Origin: Chlorokybus atmophyticus | Lineage: Eukaryota; Streptophyta; Chlorokybophyceae; Chlorokybales; Chlorokybaceae | Direction: 5' to 3' | DNA length: 64,000 bases | Assembly: GCA_009103225.1 (NCBI GenBank) | Contig: RHPI01002533.1 | Span: forward strand, 1,828,527-1,892,526 | In this document: positions 25,356-41,369 of the stretch, piece after piece | Layout: every line of letters begins with the position of its first letter | Numbering within the stretch: the stretch's first letter is position 1 | Notes under the pieces: model-generated | Databases searched by the model: none | Told to the model about the DNA's origin: nothing | Seen by the model: only the letters and a program-made list of their open reading frames with translations | Made by a program: the position numbers and the translations under genes

Positions 25356-25661
25356 NNNNNNNNNNNNNNNNNNNNNNNNNNNNNNNNNNNNNNNNNNNNN
25401 NNNNNNNNNNNNNNNNNNNNNNNNNNNNNNNNNNNNNNNNNNNNNNNNNNNNNNNNNNNNNNNNNNNNNNNNNNNNNNNNNNNNNNNNNNNNNNNNNNNN
25501 NNNNNNNNNNNNNNNNNNNNNNNNNNNNNNNNNNNNNNNNNNNNNNNNNNNNNNNNNNNNNNNNNNNNNNNNNNNNNNNNNNNNNNNNNNNNNNNNNNNN
25601 NNNNNNNNNNNNNNNNNNNNNNNNNNNNNNNNNNNNNNNNNNNNNNNNNNNNNNNNNNNNN
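25323..25661. other. 33-nt G tract followed by 306-nt N gap
   Basis: G from 25323 to 25355, then N from 25356 to 25661. This is a scaffold gap. The G run is most likely a sequencing or assembly artefact at the contig end rather than real DNA. Confidence 0.9.
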
Positions 25662-25698
25662 TGATGTTCATGTGCGGATCTACATTTGCGTGTGGATT
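25662..25698. repeat. 37-bp repeat copy 1 (second copy at 30459-30495)
   Basis: The first 37 bases after the gap are identical to 30459-30495, which lie just downstream of the Gln/Pro-rich gene. Confidence 0.9.
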
Positions 25699-26544
25699 CC
25701 CCTGGCCCCTCCGCGTGCCTAAATCTCCCCCCACTCACCCGATAAACTTACGAGAGGTCAATTGTGTAAAACAACACCTTTCAAAGGAGTGTCATTCTCG
25801 ACGTGATTACGTTATCGTTATATTGTATCAATCCGCTCTTCTTACCCTGCAAATGTTCATGTATGTTCAGATGTTGAAGAGGGTTTATGATAAGGTACAA
25901 AAGAGCAGCATGCAATATGTGCTATATAGCTATAACCGTCGCTGTTTATCACATATTGGTTTGTTGTGGGAAAGTTTGCTCGTTATGGCAGCTAAATAAC
26001 TCAATGTAACATCATATATGCAGTTTTCTATGAAAGAAAAACAAAATTTATATTTCAACTTCACGCTCCCACCATGTTCAATGAGCCTAACCTCATCGCA
26101 AGAGTAAGCATTACTTTACCTACACATGTGCTGGAATGAAAGAAAAACAGTATCAGTACTTAAATTTCATGCTCCCACCATTTTCAATGAGCCTAAAATC
26201 ATCGCAAGAGTCAGCATTACTTCACCTACACATGTGCTCGAATGAATGCGTGGATGTTACTGTACCGCTGAAACTTTATATCTACATAATCAACATTATT
26301 ACGAGATACATAAAACACATGTGTCTGACCGCATTTCCAACTTATGTACCCACATGATCTCGTTTAAAACAAAACAGAAGATTCGGATGGGTGTTAAAAC
26401 TCGCCTACGGTTCAACATTCTCACATGCCATGTATATAATAAGCAGAGCACACCACAACAACAAGGGTAGATATGCTTATATCCGCACGACGCAACGACA
26501 TGCATGCATCCGGCAGCATCTGCATGCATGTACGCATTGCTCTG
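25699..26544. other. AT-richer region with a tandem duplication
   Basis: Base composition changes here to AT-rich, unlike the flanking genes. No gene is recognised; an open frame from 26136 (73 aa) lies within the second repeat unit and looks like chance. Confidence 0.5.
26030..26241. repeat. two tandem copies of a 106-bp unit
   Basis: Units 26030-26135 and 26136-26241 both begin ATGAAAGAAAAACA and share the blocks TTCAATGAGCCTAA, TCATCGCAAGAGT and CCTACACATGTGCT, with scattered differences. Confidence 0.85.
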
Positions 26545-29500
26545 ATGGCGGCGGCGGCGGCGGCGGCGGCAGGAGGCAACGACACGAACGAGGCCAACGT
26601 CGCAGAGGGCGGACAGCACGCACCGAGCTCGGTAAGGTGTGGAGTCTGGTGTTGGGATGGTGAGGGGATGTTGAGTCTCGGGTGGGATGGGGATGGGGAG
26701 TGAGAGTGCACACAACACATGCCATGCACACACACAACCGTGTGGGTGGGAGGGTGTCTGACTGTGTCATATACACACACACACACAGCTGGGTGTATAT
26801 GTGCGCTTGTGAGGTTGCATGTGCATCATCCTTGCAGCGTATGTTTTTTCAACTGTCGTCCCGTGCATGTAACACTGCATGGTACAGCGGCTTGTTACAT
26901 AGCACAAGGCTTGCAGTAGTACAAGCGCCTGTGATTGGTGAACACACGCACACGCAGGAGGATGAGTTGAAGGATGAGGTCGCGCAGATGCAGGACAAGG
27001 CGGAGGAGGAGGTTGATGCTGGTGATGAGAACAACCAACGGCCTGCCCAGTTGCAACCGCAGCAGGTCATGTGACAGACACGTGCAATCACGCACATCAA
27101 CACGCACATGAATGTATGCACGTTGCAATAAAAGTACTAGTGGAGGAGCCGCGTGCATGTGTTGATTTCACATCTCTCCTCTTTTGTTGTGTGTGGCTTG
27201 GTGCGTTGCCTTCCACATGTTTGTGGCCCACATGCACTTGCTTGCTCTTCTCTGCTCTGCGTGGCCGCAGCAACAAGCGAAAAAAGAAAAAGAAGAAGAA
27301 GAGCAAGGCAGGAGACAGGTATGCAGTATAGTTAGTATACTCCATGTATTTGTGAAACAGAACACACATCTTGTCATAGCAGACTAACGCATGCACGCGC
27401 TCACTTCGTCATGTTGTTTACTTGCATCAATTTCTAGTTCTTGAAATCAGGCTCCCCAGAGTAGTGGTCCCACCCCTGAACAACAACCACATCCGGAGAC
27501 ACCACCACAACAACCAACGCAGCAGCAACAACAGGAAGAGCAACAGCAGCAGCAGCCACAAGGAGAACAACCACAACCACAACCACAACCACAACCACAA
27601 CCACAACCACAACCACAACCACAACCACAAGCACAGGAACCGCAGGCACAAGCAGAAGCACAAGGACAAGCACCACAGCCACCATCGCAAGAACAGGAAG
27701 ATCAAGAACCGCCAACATCACCATCACAACCTCCACAGCAGCAGCAGCAGCAGCTGCCAGCATCACATGAAGAACAACCACAACAACCACAACAACAACC
27801 ACAACAACAGCCACTATCGTCACAACAGAAACAGGAAACTCATGAACCGCAAGCACCACCATCACAACAACAGCGACAATTACATCCCCAGTCAATAGAA
27901 CAACAACCACAACGGCAGCAAGACGAGCAAGGCAAGCTGAGTCAGGTATGCATTATAGTATAGTATACTCCATTGTCAGTGGTAGCACCCCCACTGTTGG
28001 TGTCCAAGATAAACGCATGCATGATGGATGTTGTGGGAGTTGCGTTGTGGCTGAAACAGACCGAAGTCTTGTCATGGCAGATTGACGCATGCATACACAC
28101 GTGATCACTTCGTCGCTTGCTCTGATCAGTTCAACAGTGTCTCTCCTGTCATGATCAGGCTGCCAAGACCAGTCCTCCTCCTCCTCCTCCTCCTGAGCAA
28201 CAACAACAGCGACGACCACCACCACATCAGCAGGAACAACAACAACAACAACAACAGCAGCAGCCATCACCGCAAGAAGAACCAGAGAATCAACCATCAC
28301 CACCACCACCACAACATCCACCACCGTCGCAACAAAAAGCAGCTCGAGAACCACCAGCACAAGCACAAGCACAACCACAACCACAGCAACGGCAACAGCC
28401 ACTAGCACAAAGTCAAGAAAGACAAAAACCACCACCACGAGAGGCACATCTTCAGTCAACAAAACACAACGACCACAACAGCAGCAGCCATCACCATCAG
28501 AAGAACGCCAACGACAACAACAACAACAACTACAGCAGCTGCAGCAGCAGCAGCAGCGGCAGCGGCAGGTACCACCGTTGCAACGGAAACAAGAAAGTCA
28601 GGAACCACAAGCACAACTACAGCCATCATCATCACCACCATCACCACTGAAGAACAGACAAGAAGCACAGCAGCAGCAGCAGCAGCAACAACAGACATCA
28701 CCATCACCACAAGGAGAACACGGAAAGCCACCACCACAACAGCAGCAGCAGCAGCAGCAGCCACCACACCCACAAGTTGAAGACGAGCAGCCGCACGCCA
28801 TGCTGAAGCAGGTATGCAATATACTACATGTAGCAGTGACACCACCCTATTGTCGGTGACAAAAGTCAACTATGATTTGCTTTGAGTTGTGTGTTATACG
28901 CGAGAGTACAGCAGGCTCACGACGTGCATGCACACGCTCACTCTCACCCATCTTCGCTTGCACCATCCATTTCACATTGACTATTATGATCAGGCGTCCA
29001 GGACTAGTCCTCCTCCTTCTCCTGAACATCAGCGAGAACAACAGCAGCAGCAAACAGGACTAGAAGAAGAAGAAGGACAACGACAGCCACCATCGGTACA
29101 ACACAGACAGGAACCTCAAGAACCACAAGTACAAGCACAACCACAACAGCCATCACCATCACCACCACGACAACCAGAGCCACAGCGAACACAACCACCA
29201 CAACATCAGCAGCAGCGTCCACCACCGACACAACAGATACAAGAGACTCGAGAGCAACAAGCACACCGACAACCGCCATCACCACCACCACATAAACAAG
29301 AACAACAGCAACAACTGCAGCGGCAGCAACACGAACCACCACAACAACCAACACCACAGCAACAAGCACATACGCAACCACCACCTCAAGAACAACAACA
29401 GCAGCAGCAGCCACCATACCCACCACCACCACAACAACAACGGCAACTACAAGAACAAGAAAACCAACAACCACCACCACAACCATCGCCACAGCCAACA

Positions 29501-29680
29501 CAACAACCACCACCACGACAGCAGCAATTACAACAACCACCATTACAAACACAGGCACAACAGCAACAGCAACAAATCAGTCCTCAATCACGACCACCAC
29601 CACCACCACCACCGCCACCACCACCGCCACCACCACCGCCACCACCACAGCAACAACAACAGCCTGAACAGCAACATCAC

Positions 29681-29711
<31 letters not shown>

Positions 29712-30414
29712 CGCCATATCAACCACAGCCACAACCCCAACAATCTCTACAAGGACCCACATGCCAACACCAAGATCGGTGTATCATAGCAGAGAGAAGA
29801 GTACAGGGATTGGCCAACAACAATGGTAATGGGGACCGTTACCTGAGATCCCTAGAACAGGAGCTGAGGAGACTGAGGGCCAGGGACCAGACACAAAGCA
29901 TTGCAAACACCTCCACAAGCTGGATCAAGAGGCTGGTAACAAGCTGTGTGTGTGTGTGTGTGTGTACAGTGACACAACACACACGAGCATGACTCAACCA
30001 TCACTGTTGTGTCATGTTGCACAGTTCTGCTTGGCGACTGTGCCTCTGGAGCAGAGGCTAGCCAGGAAGATCATGAAGTACCGTCGGCGCGTGGAGGAGG
30101 CGCAGAGGATGCTTTCGACCCTCGAGCGGCAGATCCGATGCGTGGCGGGGATGAACCCGACACTGGCTGAGAGCTTGCAGATGCAGAGGTTGGGACAACA
30201 GATGGACGGAGACAACAACAACTATCAAAGAGGCACAGGTGTTGGAAACCATTGTGATGGGTGTCAACACCAGCACTATCATCATCACCATTGCCGTCGT
30301 CACCATCACCATCATAACCGTGACTGCCATCAGGACCGGCGTTGTGGTGGCTGTCATCATGGTGGTCATGATGCTTGTTGTGACCATCGTTGTTGTCATG
30401 ATGCCAGGCAGTAG
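26545..30414 (+). CDS. Gln/Pro-rich protein with duplicated exons, coiled coil and His/Cys-rich tail
   Basis: Seven exons: 26545-26631, 26958-27065, 27271-27318, 27451-27945, 28159-28811, 28994-29935, 30025-30414, about 907 aa. All junctions are phase 0 except that exon 5 is 653 nt and changes frame internally. Order: Met plus poly-Ala; an acidic EDELKDEV segment; a Lys/Glu run; three long Gln/Pro-rich exons with PQ repeats and a Pro run; a basic coiled-coil-like part (LEQELRRLRARDQ, then QRLARKIMKYRRRVEEAQ); finally a tail dense in His and Cys (CQHQHYHHHHCRRHHHHH, then CGGCHHGGHDACCDHRCCH) that could bind metal ions. I recognise no family. Low-complexity activators and scaffolds look like the central part, but no function should be assigned. 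The long Val-rich frames on the opposite strand are its complements. Confidence 0.65.
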
Positions 30415-31416
30415 CAAGGAGTGTGTTTGCCACAATGTACAGATCAGACAAGTTGAGTTGATGTTCATGTGCGGATCTACATTTGCGTGTGGATTGCGTG
30501 GGTTCTTTGCATGGGTGCTTTGACGATGTCCACACAAGGAAGTGTCACCATTTGCGGTTGAGCAGTCTGGTCAACACACCCATGCGTCTGTTGCGCCTGT
30601 TGACTCACGCTCAATGCATGAAGAACTCGCACGCGTGCGCACACAATCAAATGCACAGAGGCGAGTGTAGTTATGGTTAGATGTCTATGCATGTGTGTCG
30701 TGCATGTTCTGTACACTTACACGCACACACATGTTTCTAACGGGGAGGTCTAGACTAGGTGTAGTGTAGTGAGGTTGGAACAAACAGTGTGTACAGCCCG
30801 GTGGTTGTGTTGCAATATGCTTGCATGCTGTTTGGCATGCTGTGAGTTATGTCATGCATGTCTACAACTACTGGCAGCATATCCTGTACACAATACCACG
30901 TCATATATCCTGTACTACGCATGCGCTCGCGGCCTAAGCTCCTGTACTGAATGACGTTGCTGTACATTGAAATGCCCTTGCGTGCACACAAGCGGTTTTG
31001 TGCTACATGATTGAAAACACGGCTGGTGAAAACAACCACGCAAAGTGGACTTCACTTGCAAGGAGTGTTACAAACAACATGGCAAGACAGAAGCAGACAT
31101 GTGCAACGTACACGTACAACGGTCCACTACCTTTCAACAATGCTTCCAACTGTTTGAATTCCACCCCACTCAACACAGTGGTAACACAGACCTCTTATGC
31201 CTCCACAAGGCAGCTGCAACGCTACACCGGGGACACTTGTGGCGTACAGCAGCATGACTTTTGCTACCTTGATGTCCCCACACTCTCAACAGGCCTTTGC
31301 TTTCTCCCTGTCTTTGCATGTGTACACTTACACTGACCTGTATGTGGTACCCAATGAAAAAACCCAACAAGCTTTGTAATTGTCACATCTCCAACCGATG
31401 ATGGAGATATGTGAAT
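30415..31416. other. intergenic; no gene seen
   Basis: Between the Gln/Pro gene (+) and profilin (-). It contains the second copy of the 37-bp repeat (30459-30495) and a block with AGCCCGGTGGTTGTG (about 30788) similar to blocks near 9.41 kb and 56.17 kb. Confidence 0.6.
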
Positions 31417-32661
31417 TTAGTAGCCGCTGCTTTTGAGCGTGTCTGCGACCGAGCACACGGCCTTTGTGGTGTTGCCGACCTGCTGCAGTTCGTTGTGCAT
31501 GGCGATCAAAATGCACTGGTTGCACTTCACCAGCACGGCGCCAGTGGTCACACCAGATGCATCCTGCAACAAGTCAGCTTATGGGTCTAGTGTGTGCATT
31601 TACGCATGACTGCTTGTACACATGTAGTTCATAGACAAATCCGTATGTGTATGTGTGCGCGCACACACCTGTGTCTGTGTATGCGTGTGTGTACGTGTCC
31701 ATGTGTGCATATGTGCACGCGCACGCGTGCGTGTGCTTGTGCGCATGCATGGGTATGTAGTATTATGAACTGCATGAGAGTTGCCACGTGCGTGGGGTTG
31801 TGTGCAGAATGTGTACAAGAATTGCAACAGTGCAGCAGTAATGACAAGATGCACATTACCTTCTTCTTCAGGAAAGCTGCGCCCTCGTCAGGGTCATACC
31901 GTAGGATGAAGTATTCGACGCCCGCGATGAGCATTCTGCCGCCCGGTTGGGGGTTCTGAAACCACGCTGCGATCGTCGTGTCCTCTCCGGGCCCAAGCGC
32001 GAAACTGCATGCCACATACAAGGGTGAATCGCTATGTCCTTTGCACATTATGCTGACAACTATACTGGTTGTTGTGTTGGCATTGCAGGTAGCTTTGACT
32101 AAATCAACGCAGCATTGCCACAACACACACCCGCCACACTCAGAGGTCAGCAACCAAACTGCAAAACTGCACTGGTTATCGCCATTGAGACATGTATTGG
32201 ATTGACCTTCAGGGCATTACGTTCATCACTGCTTGCTGGTTGAGTAGTGCACCAATCACTGCCAGTCTATAGATAAGAAGCACTACTAGTTCAGCCGGCA
32301 GCAGCTGATGAATAGTAAATTAGAACAGGAATACAACGCCAATGCGATTCAAGCATTACACAACAACAATGTGTCTGAACAAGTAAACATCAGCAGAACT
32401 GGCTTGTGAACCACACTGCCGGCTATGCTTGACAAGACAGAAGACTAACCAGCCACAGAAGTGGAGGGGTGTCACATGAAAGTTTTAGACGCATTGCCAT
32501 GCCAATGTCAGAGTAACAGTTGTAGATGAAGCAGCAGCAATTGGCCCTAGGGCTTACCCCTCAGGGCTGGCAGCCCAGACGCCGCCCTGGGTGCCGATGA
32601 TCGACGCCTTGTCGCTGTGCCCCGTGCCGATGATGTGATCGGAGTACGCCTGCCAGCTCAT
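31417..32661 (-). CDS. profilin
   Basis: Actin-monomer-binding protein that also binds poly-proline and phosphoinositides and controls filament growth in the cytoplasm. Three exons (complement): 32558-32661, 31860-32004, 31417-31563, phases 2, 0, 0, giving exactly 131 aa, the usual length for plant profilins. It opens MSWQAYSDHIIGTGHSDKAS, the expected N-terminal helix with the conserved Trp and Tyr of the poly-Pro site. The middle has IIGTQGGVWAASPEGF and PQPGGRMLIAGVEYFILRYD. The C-terminal helix is CILIAMHNELQQVGNTTKAV. The gene is divergent from the helicase that starts at 33177. Confidence 0.93.
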
Positions 32662-33073
32662 GGCTTCGGCTCACTCCCAACCCCTTCCACACCAACCCGC
32701 TCCTCGCCGCCCCTGCCGCCTCCGCCAACAACAGCGCCAACAACCACACCAACAACGTCAACAACCACAACTTTTCGGAGCTGACTTGACTTATTCACTC
32801 TTTTTCAGCCAATAAAACCCTAATTCCGGTGCGTAACGCAAAACACGCCTGAAACACGTCCCAGCATCACGTCACTCGGATTACGTATGTAATTCGAGTG
32901 ACGAGTGATCGGTCTATAGCTGTCCAGCTTGGCACCCACGAACGTGATTCTTTCACGTAGCGTATGTTTGGAATGCTAGTGTACGTTAGCTCAGTGCTCT
33001 CGCAGAGTGTTGCAATCAAGTACAGAATTTCACTCACGTTAGGGATCAGTATAGTGCCGCGGCAGTGTGTTTT

Positions 33074-33108
<35 letters not shown>

Positions 33109-33176
33109 TCGGAGGTTGCTGGTGGTGTGGGAGGTGGGCGGCGTTGGGGTGCGTGTCGTGGGGATTGGTTGCTGTC
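32662..33176. promoter_or_regulatory. divergent promoter region between profilin and the DEAD-box helicase
   Basis: 515 bp between two divergent start codons. It contains a CCAAT motif (about 32808-32813) and a telo-box AAACCCTAA at 32815-32823, an element common in plant promoters of ribosome and translation genes. A CCG trinucleotide run lies at 33074-33108, in or near the helicase leader. Assignment as promoter is by position. Confidence 0.5.
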
Positions 33177-36883
<3,707 letters not shown>

Positions 36884-38257
36884 ACATGTAGATACTGTTG
36901 GATTGTTGCTGTTAGTTCTAGATTTGTGTCGCTGTGGGCAGCATGCGCCATTTTGCGGCTGCTCTAATATGGTGTAGATATTGCTTACTGACAAAACACA
37001 CAGTATCCAGCTGAGTTGCAGTTGTGCTGTTGGTATGCTTTGATTGAAACAATATCTTCAGCGTATTAAGTAATATTATCCACGTTGAATTGGGCTGCAA
37101 GCTTGTTGGCATGTGCAGTGGCCCCATTACAAGTCACGAGGGTCTGTCTGATCTCAGGTTGCCTTGCCAACAAACAGAACTTATGCACACTAAATGTATG
37201 TTTTGCCATGCTACCCTGTACACCCTTCCTGTGTGACAGTGCATGCCATGCCATTACTACACAACATTGTTGTGGCCTTGACTTTGGCTCACTGAGCACA
37301 CGCAAATTGCTCGTTCACATTGCTACCCTATACGCCCTTCCTGTGTAGCGTATATGCAATGCTATGCATGTGTGACAGTGCATACCATTGCTATACAACA
37401 TTGTTGTGGCCTTGACTTTTCTAGTAAGCAAGCATACCTATGTACACAAATTGGTGCTATTGCACCTATGCAGGTTGCGGTGAGACTCATTCACACATGC
37501 TAGTCATGCTCATGCAGCAACCACGCTCACATACGCATGTTGGTCTCATACACCAAACCACCAGGCAGCGCACTTAAAACTACTCACACTACCAACATTA
37601 CTCCATCCCGTCAGTCATGCATAGCCGTGTATATAATGTCAGTAACCTGCAGCATGCGCGGGTAGCATTGTGCATGCGTGCAAGCATCTACGTACAACCG
37701 ATGTACATAAATCCGCAAGACTATTCTACACATGCAATGGATGCATCACACACGTTGAACATGTCCAGCAGCCAATCAGCTCACCATACAAGCATGGTGT
37801 GCATGTTTGACACCATGCTTGTATGCACGGACACTTGCATGGGCAGTCACATATCACATTTACTGTACCCACCCACATACCCCAAGCAGACAGCAGCAAC
37901 CACCAGGCAGCACTAGCTACTCTACTACCCAACTCACCAACTACCTGTGTACACTTACACAAGCAAGCGGCATTACATTACAAACCCACATAAACACCAA
38001 CCCCCACACAGAGAGGGGGGGGGGGGGGCTTGCCTTTCGTGTCGATTTAGAAAGCAAGTTCACATAAGATTACAAGAGAGTGCATATGCTGTGCGTGCAA
38101 CGAATAGAAGGGCTGGCGCGAGCCCGGAGTATGTCGTGCTGTGCAATGCGGCACGCACGGTTGCACACATGCACTCACCCGGCATTCTTGGTAAACCATG
38201 TCCGCATACACAACAGCCCACACACATGGCATATACGAATATGCTGCATGCGCGTCA
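36884..38257. other. intergenic with an imperfect tandem repeat
   Basis: No gene seen between convergent 3' ends of the helicase (+) and UFSP2 (-). Two related blocks, about 37209-37283 and 37320-37418, share CTTCCTGTGTG, GTGACAGTGCAT and the exact stretch ACAACATTGTTGTGGCCTTG. A 14-nt G run lies at 38015-38028. Confidence 0.6.
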
Positions 38258-41200
38258 TCACACGGTGTTGGGTCTCTGCGGCAGCAACAAGTTATAGAAC
38301 GCATCTTTCACAAACACGTCTCCCGGCGCTCCATTAGGTTCAGTAAATCCTTTCTTCCACGCGCACCAACCACCTGAGACGATGGACTTGATGTTCTCTG
38401 ACCCCGTGTAGTGCGGGTCCAAGATCAAGAAAGCCACTTCGCCCGTGAGGGGATTGAAGTCCACGCCGAGGAGAGTGAAGGCCAACACGCCGCCGCCGAT
38501 CATGATGGGGGTACCCTGCAAGGAGTAGGGGAAGAGTGGTTGCTGAATGGTATATGTGGTAAGGTTGCGGTTGGACTAATTTGTGGAGGGTGCTGGCTGC
38601 GGCGAGTACGTGCGAACATGTGCTTGCCTCTCCACACACGAGCATACACGCACACACGCGTGCGTGTATGCTCGCAGCAGGTATGAATGCACACTTGCTT
38701 GCTTGCTTCTACACACGTGCATATACACATATGCCCCACACACAGGCACACACACGCGCAGAAGAGATCACACAACAGTAACATCCCAACACTAACTCCC
38801 GCACCTGGGTTTCAAAATGTCTTGCGATCTCCCTGGCCCTGCTAGGGACCTCCGCGCCGGACGAGAAGGTGAGCAGCTTGCTGGACACGCCGATCAGCGT
38901 GTCGAGGACGTAACTCAGCTCGATCGCGCCGATCCACTGCCGGGAGTTGACGAAAGTGGAAGGCTTGTCCTCGATCCGCACCAACACCTCCTGTGGAGAT
39001 ACATATGACATGACAGTTGAGATAAGCACTGTGTGCACGTGTGCGGTTACTCTTAGTGCGCGCACATCCACGTACACAGACCCGCTTGCCCACAAGTGCA
39101 CACGCGCACGCACACGCATGCTCGCACGTTTGTGTACATTGTGCAAGCATTTGTCTGCGGGTGTGTGCGTGCACATACCCGCACACAAACACACAAACAA
39201 ACGCATGCAAACACACGCACCCATGCGCACGCACACACACGCATACGCACGCAGACACATACACTGTTGCGTGCACACCCACACGCACGCACGCATGCAC
39301 ACGCACACCTACCTGTATTTCGCGATGAGAGGGAACGGGCACGTTGGTATAGTGCTGCAATCTGAACCACGATATAATAGTCTGCAGCGATCGGTACGCG
39401 CATCCCCACCCGTTATCATCAAACCTGTCTTGCATGTAATGATAATAGTCATACGACCCACTTATCAGATACTTTGTCCCGTTTGATACGAACGAGTTGC
39501 CCAAACTGTTGTGCACGTCGCGAAGCCGTTTCGATATCGATGTCGAGGGAGCAGCGGTCGATGCGATATCGGTGTCACCGAAAGATATCGCCGATGCGGG
39601 GCGGACAAGAGGCCTGTCTAGAGGCAAACCCAACCGCTGGTGGATGCGATATCGGAGCTGGGAGTTCTTTTCGTCGTCTTGGCTGTATATTAATGATATG
39701 GCATGCTCCAAGTCAGGAGGCTGGAAGTGATATGCCTTTGGCGTCGATATTGATGAGCCGGATGATGGGGAAGACCCGACTGATGTCGCTTGCGCGAGCG
39801 ATATCGCTTGTGCAACCAAAGTGCTTTGAATTTGCTTTAAAGCGTGCGGGAGGGTGAGCGTGTTGTGGGCGTACACTAACACGTCGAGGTGCATCGCCAT
39901 GTGTGTGAAGGTTGTCTCCTTGTCTGCGCAGGGTTGAAATGACAGCAAAGGTGCGGCAGGCTTCAACCCGTTGACTTGTCGGGTAGAGTGTGTCCGCCGA
40001 ACCAAAAGTGTCGCGGTTGCAACTTTGGGCAACTGTCACAATGCCACAACAATATCGCATGTCACAACAGCGAACACGTTTCCTCTGCGTACACACAACG
40101 GCACGGACTGCGTAGAGCTACGCATGTACATGCATAACCACTGCATGTGTGCATTTGCGCGAGCGTGTGTGCGCACATGCGCGCGCTCACACGCACAACT
40201 CACCTGAGGGTGACCCGGCACTTGTTGTCTTTTCAACCGCGCAAACATCGTCTTTTCAACAACAGAAGCATCAGCAGCTACCTTCTCTTCTCCTTCTCTA
40301 TACGGCCGAACCAGCGTGACGATACCAACAGTTGTTGCTTCACCACTACTGTTGGTACTGCTGTTGCCTTTCCTCTGCTGCTTCATCATCAACTCCACTG
40401 CGAAGGCCGCATCCGCACTCTCAAACACCTCTCTGGCAACGTTGCGCGCGGAAGAGAGGAGTGACGCCTGTTGTTGTTGTGGTGGATGTTGTGGTGTGGC
40501 AGTGGTGTTGCAGTAAGAAGGCACTGAGGCGGTCAGCGTGCAGCGGACGAGTGTGGTGTTCTGCTGAAGCCATTGCGTTGGGGTGTCCTCGCTGAACCGC
40601 ACCTGAACACACGCATGCATGAACAACTCAAGAACACACGCACGCGCATGCCACCCAACAACTCCCCTTCCCTCACACCTGCCCTTCTCCCCTGACAACC
40701 CTCACGCTGTCCTCCCCGCCCGCATCCACAACCACACCGAGCGGCACGAGCACTTGCGCTTTGGTTGTTGTTGGGTCTGATGGTGCTTCTGTGGCTGTGT
40801 GGGTGAGTGCGACGGCGGCTGCGAGGTCGAGGCCGTGGGGGAGGAGGGCGCGAAGGAAAGCTGGGTGTGCAGAAGGGAGTGTGAGGAAGGATGAGTAGGG
40901 GATGAGAGAGTAGCGAAGCAGAGACACAAACAAAACAAGCAATAAACTTGCAAGCATGCATGCTTGCTTGCAAGCCTTGCACGCAAGCAAGCACGCAAGT
41001 AAGCAAATGCTCAGCAAGCGAGCAAGTAAGCAACCATTACATGCAATCAAGCAAGCAGATGAACCAACAAGTGAGCAACTAAGCAGCCAAGCAAGCAGAC
41101 AACTAAACAAACACACAAACAACGATCTGCCATGCACACCAACAAATCCGTAAGCAAACAAATGTTGACTGACCCAAATCATGGGCGCCATCCTCTTCCT

Positions 41201-41369
41201 CCCTTCGCACAACCCCCACCACATGCGTCTCCCTGTCCTTCTGCTCCTCCCCGACGACGACGCTCATCCCCACCAGCCACCCCCTGCCTCCCCCATCACC
41301 ACCCCCAGATAGCACCCGCCTCACCCTATCCACCACACCAGCATGAACGACGAGCACCACCCCAGCCAT
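38258..41369 (-). CDS. UFSP2: UFM1-specific protease 2
   Basis: Cysteine peptidase that matures UFM1 and removes it from targets at the ER and ribosome. Six exons (complement): 41174-41369, 40679-40860, 40204-40602, 39313-40032, 38805-38990, 38258-38515; 646 aa with every phase consistent. The catalytic Cys is in [14 protein letters not shown], after YHYMQDRF; the catalytic Asp and His are in LDPHYTG. Other family signatures are [38 protein letters not shown] and [10 protein letters not shown]. The long N-terminal half, including [19 protein letters not shown], is typical of UFSP2 rather than the short UFSP1. The start at 41369 ([11 protein letters not shown]) is only 143 bp from the divergent CDC123 start, so the two probably share a promoter. 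The intron between exons 4 and 5 is a 300-nt alternating CA/GC tract. Confidence 0.93.

Noticed and set aside
27434-29762. Val- and Ala-rich minus-strand frames of 137-184 aa
   Set aside because: They are complements of CAA/CCA-rich exons of the plus-strand Gln/Pro gene; their composition follows from the repeat.
38560-39320. Long open frames rich in His-Thr-Ala-Arg-Cys (here and in most other introns)
   Set aside because: They are translations of alternating CA/GC intron tracts, open in several frames at once, and are interrupted by or overlap secure splice sites.
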